Source of the DNA: an uncultured Spirochaetales bacterium
GTDB lineage: Bacteria; Spirochaetota; Spirochaetia; Sphaerochaetales; Sphaerochaetaceae
DNA: 46,567 nucleotides
Assembly (NCBI GenBank): GCA_949295505.1
Contig: CASFLH010000067.1
Coordinates: 1 to 46,567 of the forward strand
Direction: 5' to 3'
Under the pieces are notes generated by a model, which searched no databases, was not told where the DNA came from, and saw only the letters and a program-made list of their open reading frames with translations. This document shows positions 41,530 through 46,567 of the stretch, one piece after another (position 1 is the first letter of the stretch; every line of letters begins with the position of its first letter). A program made the position numbers and the translations under genes.

Positions 41530-43266
41530 ATGTCAGACAATGAAAAGCTATCAATGATCCGGCATTCGATGGCCCATGTTATGGCTCAGGCAGTGCTTGA
41601 GCTCTTCCCTGGGACAAAGATCGCAATCGGACCTGCTATCGAGAATGGCTTCTACTATGACTTCGATCTTCCAAGACCGCTGACGGATGCGGATCTGGAG
41701 ACCATCAGTGCGAAGATGAAGGAAATCATCGCATCCGGTGTGCCTTTCGAGAGAAAGGAAGTCTCGAGAGCAGAGGCAAAGGAAATTTTCAGGGATCAGC
41801 CGTATAAGCTTGAGCTTATCGATGCAATTCCTGAAGGCGATACGCTTTCGCTTTATACACAGGGATCCTTCACTGATCTCTGCCGTGGTCCGCATGTTGA
41901 GAGCACAAAGCAGCTTCACGCTGATGCTTTCAAGCTTCTGAGCATTGCAGGCGCATACTGGCGCGGCAATGAGAAGAACCCGATGCTCACCCGCATCTAC
42001 GGTACGGCATGGTCGAATCCCAAGGAACTCCGCGTTTATATGGACTATCTTGCAGATATTGAGAAGCGAGATCACAGGAAGCTCGGCAAGGAGCTTGATC
42101 TCTTCTCACTGCATGAAGAAGCCGGCCCCGGCCTTGTTTACTGGCATCCGAGGGGAGCCCGGATCAGACAGGCTATAGAGGATTTCTGGAGGGCTGAGCA
42201 CTATAAGAACGGTTATGAGCTTGTCTATACCCCACATGTGGGCCGCAGCTGGCTCTGGGAGACCTCAGGTCATCTTGGGTTCTACAAGGAATCGATGTAT
42301 CCGCCGATGGAGATGGACAAGTCCGATTACTATGTGAAGCCGATGAACTGCCCGTTCCACATCATGATTTACAAGAATACGAAGCACAGCTATCGTGAGT
42401 TCCCGTTCCGCTGGGCGGAGCTTGGAACCGTGTACAGATATGAGAAGGCAGGAGCCCTCCATGGCCTGATGAGGGTCCGTGGATTCACTCAGGATGATGC
42501 GCATCTTTTCGTGACACCGGATCAGATGGACGAGGAGATCATCGAAGTGCTTCGCTTCTCGATGTTCATGCTGCATTCCTTCGGTTTCCAGGATATTCAT
42601 GCGTATATCTCCACCCGTCCGGAGCATTCGGTAGGGGATCCGGAGAAATGGGAAGCTGCAACGGCAGCTCTGAAGAAAGCTGTCGAGAAGGAAGGCCTTA
42701 AGTATGATATCGATGAGGGTGGCGGAGCTTTCTATGGCCCGAAGATCGACCTCAAGGTCAAGGATGCGATCGGACGTGAATGGCAGCTCTCGACCGTGCA
42801 GTTCGATTTCAACCTTCCTGAGCGCTTTGATCTCACATTTGTCGACAAGGATGGTACGGAGAAGAGGCCATATATGATCCATCGTGCCCTTCTCGGTTCG
42901 CTTGAGAGATTCTTCGGTGTGCTCATCGAACATTACGCAGGAGCCTTCCCGCCATGGCTTTCACCAGATCAGATTGCGATCATACCTGTCGGTGAGAATG
43001 CATATGACTACTGTAAGGCCCTGGAGAAGAGGCTTAAAGGTGAAGGCTTCAGGGGCGTGACCGATCTCTCGTCAGACAGGATGAATGCGAAGATCCGCAA
43101 TGCCCAGAAGATGAAGACTCCTTATATGCTCATCATCGGAGAGAAGGAGATGGCTGAGGATCTTGTGTCTGTCCGTTACCGCGGTGGCAAGCAGGTCGGA
43201 GGTGTGAAGACCGCTGATTTCATCGCGGAAGTCCATAAGGCCATCGACAGCAAGGAGCAGATCTGA
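41530..43266 (+). CDS. thrS: Threonyl-tRNA synthetase lacking the TGS domain
   Basis: A 578-residue class II threonyl-tRNA synthetase. It starts directly at the editing domain (SMIRHSMAHVMAQAVLELFPG), so the ~60-residue N-terminal TGS domain of the E. coli enzyme is absent, as in Borrelia. Catalytic-domain text includes HRKLGKELDLFS, the zinc-site MNCPFH and RALLGSLERFFGVLIEHYAGAFPPWL in two parts (RALLGSLERFFGV, EHYAGAFPPWL), then the anticodon-binding domain. AAGGAG is six bases before the ATG at 41530; an ATG three bases earlier is also possible, and an open frame from 41392 is leader, not coding. Controlled by the T-box upstream. Confidence 0.95.
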   Translation: MSDNEKLSMIRHSMAHVMAQAVLELFPGTKIAIGPAIENGFYYDFDLPRPLTDADLETISAKMKEIIASGVPFERKEVSRAEAKEIFRDQPYKLELIDAIPEGDTLSLYTQGSFTDLCRGPHVESTKQLHADAFKLLSIAGAYWRGNEKNPMLTRIYGTAWSNPKELRVYMDYLADIEKRDHRKLGKELDLFSLHEEAGPGLVYWHPRGARIRQAIEDFWRAEHYKNGYELVYTPHVGRSWLWETSGHLGFYKESMYPPMEMDKSDYYVKPMNCPFHIMIYKNTKHSYREFPFRWAELGTVYRYEKAGALHGLMRVRGFTQDDAHLFVTPDQMDEEIIEVLRFSMFMLHSFGFQDIHAYISTRPEHSVGDPEKWEAATAALKKAVEKEGLKYDIDEGGGAFYGPKIDLKVKDAIGREWQLSTVQFDFNLPERFDLTFVDKDGTEKRPYMIHRALLGSLERFFGVLIEHYAGAFPPWLSPDQIAIIPVGENAYDYCKALEKRLKGEGFRGVTDLSSDRMNAKIRNAQKMKTPYMLIIGEKEMAEDLVSVRYRGGKQVGGVKTADFIAEVHKAIDSKEQI

Positions 43267-43268
43267 TT

Positions 43269-44765
43269 ATGAGGGAGAGCCCTGTGGCGAAACTCAGGAG
43301 GCTGGATGGGGAGATTGTGCTGCTTTCCCATATTCAGGGCCTGCTTGAGTGGGACCTTGAGACTGGCATGCCATGCATGGCAGAAGAAGAGAGGGGCCGG
43401 GAGCTCTCCCTTGTTTCGCGTCTTATCCATGAACGCGTGACTTCCGCAGAGATGGCGGAGACAATCGAGTCCTCTGCCTCTGTGGTGGAAAACCCAGAGG
43501 ATGCCGCTATCCTCCGCATCAGAAAGAAGGCATTGGAGAAGGAATCTCTTGTTCCCGCGGATCTTGTGGAGGAGCTCTCGGCGGAGAAAGGACTCGCTCA
43601 TGGAGCATGGGTGAAGGCCCGCGAGGATAATGACTGGAATCTATTCCGCCCTGTGCTGGAGAGACTGGTCTCGCTCTCTGTCCAGAGAGTCCGTGCAATA
43701 GACAGCAGTGCCTCACCTTATGATTCAATGCTCTCTGATTACGAAGAGGGCATGTCCGTTGCTGTGCTCGATCCTGTCTTTTCCCTGGTGGAGGATGGCG
43801 TGCATCGCATCATGGGGGAGATTTCCGGCCACGACGTGGATGATTCATTCCTTTTCAGGGCTTACGACAAGGCTGGGATGAAGGATTTCTGCAATCATGT
43901 CATTACGGCAATGGGCTTTGACTGGACACGTGGCAAGACAGGCATATCACAGCATCCTTTCACGAATACAGTCGGCTATGATGATGTCAGAATCACGAAC
44001 CGATTCACTGATGCTGGTATTTTCGATCCCATCGGTTCCGCCATTCACGAGACTGGCCATGCGCTTTATGCGCAGCATGCCTCTCTTTCTGCAGCTCTCC
44101 GCGGCACATCAGCCGGAAGGGGAGCATCCACAGGTGTCCATGAGTCACAGTCCCGTTTCTGGGAGAACATAATCGGTCGCAGCAGGGCTTTCTGGCATGG
44201 TATGTATCCTGTCCTTCGCAAATATCTCACATGCCTGGACGATATTACCGAAGAGTCATTCGTCAAAGCCATCAACCGTTCTCACCCAAGCGCTATAAGA
44301 GTCAATGCGGATGAGCTCACCTACACGCTGCATATCATAATCAGGTATGAGGTGGAGAAGGCGATGATCTCCGGCTCTGTCTCATTCTCTGATCTACCGG
44401 CTTACTGGAATGAGCTTTCAGGGAATATCCTGCATTACACTCCTGCCAATGACGCGGAAGGAATACTGCAGGACTGCCACTGGGCGGGTGCTGATTTCGG
44501 TTATTTTCCTTCCTATGCAGTCGGCAACATCTACGCCTCGCAGTTTTTTGAGGCAATGCAGAAAGATCTTGGGGCAGATAATATAGATGCCTCGCTCGCG
44601 GCGGGGGAATACAGCCTCATCACTGACTGGCAGAATCGGAATATCTGGGCGCATGGCGCGGTGTATGAACCTGCTATACTGGTAAGGAATGTGACCGGTC
44701 GGGCAATTGATGCTGGCTCATATATCAGATACCTTGAGAATAGATTCAGGGATCTCTATCTCTGA
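43269..44765 (+). CDS. M32-family metallocarboxypeptidase (Taq type)
   Basis: A 498-residue M32 carboxypeptidase, releasing C-terminal amino acids from peptides. The zinc motif is HETGH (H260, E261, H264), followed by the family segments GVHESQSRFWEN, IRVNADELTYTLHI and DCHWAGADFGYFPSYA. It starts two bases after thrS and is probably co-transcribed and thus under T-box control. Peptide degradation fits the import operon at the start of the window. Confidence 0.93.
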   Translation: MRESPVAKLRRLDGEIVLLSHIQGLLEWDLETGMPCMAEEERGRELSLVSRLIHERVTSAEMAETIESSASVVENPEDAAILRIRKKALEKESLVPADLVEELSAEKGLAHGAWVKAREDNDWNLFRPVLERLVSLSVQRVRAIDSSASPYDSMLSDYEEGMSVAVLDPVFSLVEDGVHRIMGEISGHDVDDSFLFRAYDKAGMKDFCNHVITAMGFDWTRGKTGISQHPFTNTVGYDDVRITNRFTDAGIFDPIGSAIHETGHALYAQHASLSAALRGTSAGRGASTGVHESQSRFWENIIGRSRAFWHGMYPVLRKYLTCLDDITEESFVKAINRSHPSAIRVNADELTYTLHIIIRYEVEKAMISGSVSFSDLPAYWNELSGNILHYTPANDAEGILQDCHWAGADFGYFPSYAVGNIYASQFFEAMQKDLGADNIDASLAAGEYSLITDWQNRNIWAHGAVYEPAILVRNVTGRAIDAGSYIRYLENRFRDLYL

Positions 44766-44776
44766 GTGGAGGGTTT

Positions 44777-45373
44777 ATGAACGTACCTAACAGACTAACT
44801 GTGCTCAGGCTCATCATGGTGCCTGTCTTCTTCATATCATATCTTATCTCCCTCCTGCAGTTTGAATCGGCACATGTTGTCTCTGCAGTGATGATGTTCA
44901 TCTGCTACGCAGTCGCGGAGCTGTCTGATCTTCTGGATGGGAAGATTGCAAGGAAGTACAATCTTGTCACAGATCTCGGGAAAGTCATGGATCCGTTTGC
45001 GGACACGCTCTCGCATCTGACATTCTTTGTCTGTTTCATGTCCCGCGGTATCATGCCTATCTGGGCGTTCATCATCATCATGTGGCGGGAATTCTCCATA
45101 CTTTTCATGCGTATGCTCATGATGAGGGAAGGAAAGGCGATGCCTGCAAATATCTGGGGAAAGAGCAAGACTGTCCTATATGCCATTGCGTCTATTTTCT
45201 CGATAGTGTATATAGTCGCTTCTGCTTTCGTGGCCCCAGGTGGATGGAATGCGGTATATGAGACGCTTCTTTACGTTCTTTTCGCGCTTTCTGCTGTGGC
45301 TTCGCTCCTGAGCTTCGTGACCTATCTTGCCTCTGTGCTCAGGTCAGGTGCTCTCAGCGGTATGACAAGATGA
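44777..45373 (+). CDS. pgsA: CDP-diacylglycerol-glycerol-3-phosphate 3-phosphatidyltransferase-like
   Basis: A 198-residue CDP-alcohol phosphatidyltransferase. The motif D-G-x2-A-R-x8-G-x3-D-x3-D is complete in LLDGKIARKYNLVTDLG and KVMDPFAD. N-terminal NVPNRLTVLRLIMVP and the later IWGKSKTVLYAIAS are typical of PgsA, which makes phosphatidylglycerol phosphate. Several membrane helices are present. GTGGAGGG precedes the ATG. It overlaps a HAD phosphatase gene by four bases, which may supply the next step. Confidence 0.85.
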   Translation: MNVPNRLTVLRLIMVPVFFISYLISLLQFESAHVVSAVMMFICYAVAELSDLLDGKIARKYNLVTDLGKVMDPFADTLSHLTFFVCFMSRGIMPIWAFIIIMWREFSILFMRMLMMREGKAMPANIWGKSKTVLYAIASIFSIVYIVASAFVAPGGWNAVYETLLYVLFALSAVASLLSFVTYLASVLRSGALSGMTR

Positions 45374-46152
45374 GCGAGACGGTAAAAGGCCTGCCGTTCC
45401 AGGGCTTCTCTGAAGCGGAAAGGAATGCTGTCGAGATCGTCATTACCGATGTTGACGACACGATCACTAGGAATGGCAAGCTTTATCCTAATGCCTTGCA
45501 GGCGCTCTGGAAGCTGAAGAGGATGGGCAAGATGATTGTCCTTCTTACCGGAGGCTCTGCAGGCTGGGCGGATGTGTACATCAGGCAGTGGCCAGTTGAT
45601 GCAGTAATTGCTGAAGGAGGGGCATTGATTCTTGCCCACAGCAAGGGAGGTGGGATTGTCTACAAATTCAACCCCATGATCGATCCCATGTTCCAGAAGA
45701 AAAAAGAAAACCTGATGAAGCTGACTGCAGGGTTGCAGCTTTCAAGCGATCAATTCGCGCGCATGTATGATATCGCGTATGATAAAAAGCACCTGAGTGC
45801 AGAGGAGGCGAAGACTCTTAAGGGCATGGTGCAGGCTGCAGGTGGCCACTGGAGCGAGAGCTCCATCCATATCAATGTCAGTTTCGGCAATTTCAGTAAG
45901 CGATCTGCGCTTCTTTTCTTCATGGATGCGCTTTTCGATATCAAGGCGGCAAGGATAATGGAGCATGGCATATATCTTGGGGACAGCCTCAATGATGAGG
46001 ATCTCTTCAGTTTCATGCCGCTTTCTGTCGGGATGCATAGTGTGGAGGATAACCGCAGTGCATTCTCGTTTCTGCCTTCATATATAACTTCCGGATATGG
46101 TGGAGATGGCTTTTCCGAGGTAGTTCGCAGCCTTGCGGCTCCTAATTCCTGA
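45370..46152 (+). CDS. HAD-superfamily (type IIB, Cof-like) hydrolase
   Basis: A 260-residue HAD hydrolase. Motif I is ITDVDDTITRNG (nucleophile D and general acid D), motif II LLTGGSAG, a cap domain of about 100 residues follows, and motif IV is YLGDSLNDEDLF. It removes phosphate from a small molecule. Coupling to pgsA by ATGA overlap suggests phosphatidylglycerol phosphate as one candidate, though HAD PGP phosphatases usually belong to another branch; a sugar phosphate is equally possible. It is the last protein gene before the rRNA. Confidence 0.82.
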   Translation: MSETVKGLPFQGFSEAERNAVEIVITDVDDTITRNGKLYPNALQALWKLKRMGKMIVLLTGGSAGWADVYIRQWPVDAVIAEGGALILAHSKGGGIVYKFNPMIDPMFQKKKENLMKLTAGLQLSSDQFARMYDIAYDKKHLSAEEAKTLKGMVQAAGGHWSESSIHINVSFGNFSKRSALLFFMDALFDIKAARIMEHGIYLGDSLNDEDLFSFMPLSVGMHSVEDNRSAFSFLPSYITSGYGGDGFSEVVRSLAAPNS

Positions 46153-46154
46153 GA

Positions 46155-46228
46155 AAACAAGCAAATAAAAATTTTTGAAAAATTTGTTTGGTTTTTTGTT
46201 GACAAATCAAGCGTGATTGATGTACTTT
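46155..46228 (+). promoter_or_regulatory. rRNA operon promoter with UP-like element
   Basis: An A+T tract with AAATAAAAATTTTTGAAAA (46164-46182) resembles an UP element. A perfect TTGACA (-35, 46199-46204) is followed after 18 bases by TACTTT (46223-46228) with TG directly in front. This fits a strong rRNA promoter. Confidence 0.7.
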
Positions 46229-46423
46229 ATTCAGGCACGCCAATGAGGCGTACGAAGATTTTTAAGAGTTATATCAGCGAAGGGAAGAGAAGAGAGAATA
46301 GAAGCTTGTAGGCTTCTGTCAATTCAAAACGAACTACGAGGCAGAGAAGGAAAGCCGAGTTCGTAGCGAGCGACGGAGAGAACTGAAGAAGATAATACCG
46401 CTGGCCTTGAGTCAGCGGGAACA
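46229..46423 (+). other. 16S rRNA leader
   Basis: About 195 bases between promoter and mature 16S, without coding potential. It holds hairpins ACGCC-AATGA-GGCGT (46237-46251), a longer one joining CTACGAGGC (46334-46342) with GCC (46354-46356) and TCGTAG (46361-46366), and CCGCTG/CAGCGG (46398-46403/46413-46418) just before the 16S. They are likely folding or processing signals. Confidence 0.6.
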
Positions 46424-46567
46424 ATGACGGAGAGTTCGATCCTGGCTCAGAACGAACGCTGGCGGCGCGTCTTAAGCATGCAAGTCGAGCGAATCCCGCT
46501 TCGGCGGGGGAAGCGGCGGACGGGTGAGTAACACGTGGATGATCTGCCCCCTGGACGGGAATAGCAC
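46424..46567 (+). rRNA. rrs: 16S ribosomal RNA, 5' part
   Basis: AGAGTTCGATCCTGGCTCAG (46431-46450) aligns with E. coli positions 8-27, so the mature end is near 46424. Conserved AACGAACGCTGGCGGCG and CGGACGGGTGAGTAACACG follow. GCGTCTTAAGCATGCAAG is the spirochaete form. The gene runs off the right edge after about 144 bases. One base (C at 46437) departs from the near-universal T at E. coli position 14. Confidence 0.97.

Noticed and set aside
1-46567. CRISPR arrays and tRNA genes
   Set aside because: No regularly spaced repeats and no cloverleaf with the GTTCRA arm were found in any intergenic space.

Overview
The window is a dense, roughly half-GC bacterial chromosome segment ending in the first ~144 bases of a 16S rRNA gene. 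The 16S start, with its GCGTCTTAAGCATGCAAGTCGAGCG stretch in two parts (GCGTCTTAAGC, ATGCAAGTCGAGCG), is the form typical of Spirochaetota. A threonyl-tRNA synthetase without a TGS domain, as in Borrelia, agrees. I infer an anaerobic, gut-type, Sphaerochaeta-like spirochaete; the phylum is fairly safe, the genus is not. Clostridia-like traits (a T-box leader, [FeFe]-hydrogenases, PepV-type dipeptidase) suggest exchange with Firmicutes.

Layout. 1-6739: peptide import and use (substrate-binding protein, OppD, OppF, M20 dipeptidase, a corrinoid-methyltransferase-like URO-D protein, a cysteine-desulfidase-like protein), ending in a terminator. 6740-10034: accessory pocket with a repeat-rich lipoprotein behind a poly-G promoter and an Rpn-type nuclease. 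10096-11808: MATE exporter and a lone Hpt protein. 11880-16132 (minus): gdhA, DUF1846 gene and a Na+-coupled NSS transporter as one operon. 16325-20353: phosphofructokinase, Ppx/GppA phosphatase and polyphosphate kinase, all overlapping. 20409-21746: second MATE. 21795-23846 (minus): argR-pgi with ARG boxes on its promoter. 24044-27844: LemA, DUF2207, a VTE5-like prenol kinase and a VTE6-like (DUF92) kinase, all overlapping. 27851-28321 (minus): small lipoprotein with a coding G8 tract. 28497-32700: groEL, GNAT, yajC, ispH, rex. 32865-37822: five-gene [FeFe]-hydrogenase operon. 37869-38867: YiaK-like reductase. 38864-41194 (minus): DNA-repair operon (endonuclease III-like, MutM, SPL-type radical SAM). 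41222-46152: T-box-controlled thrS, M32 carboxypeptidase, pgsA and a HAD phosphatase. 46155-46567: rRNA promoter, leader and 16S start.

How it fits together. The cell appears to live on peptides and sugars by fermentation: peptides enter through Opp and are cut by PepV and the M32 enzyme, amino acids feed cysteine desulfidase and glutamate dehydrogenase, sugars pass through Pgi and PFK, and electrons leave through hydrogenase under the eye of the NADH sensor Rex, which is encoded just upstream. The most notable system is the hydrogenase operon: a PAS-linked sensory hydrogenase lacking the proton-transfer cysteine, a SpoIIE-type phosphatase, two small [2Fe-2S] proteins and a group-B-like hydrogenase. 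Other points of interest are two lipoprotein genes with poly-G tracts at their 5' ends (possible phase variation), a two-gene prenol-salvage cassette, and a complete T-box in a spirochaete.
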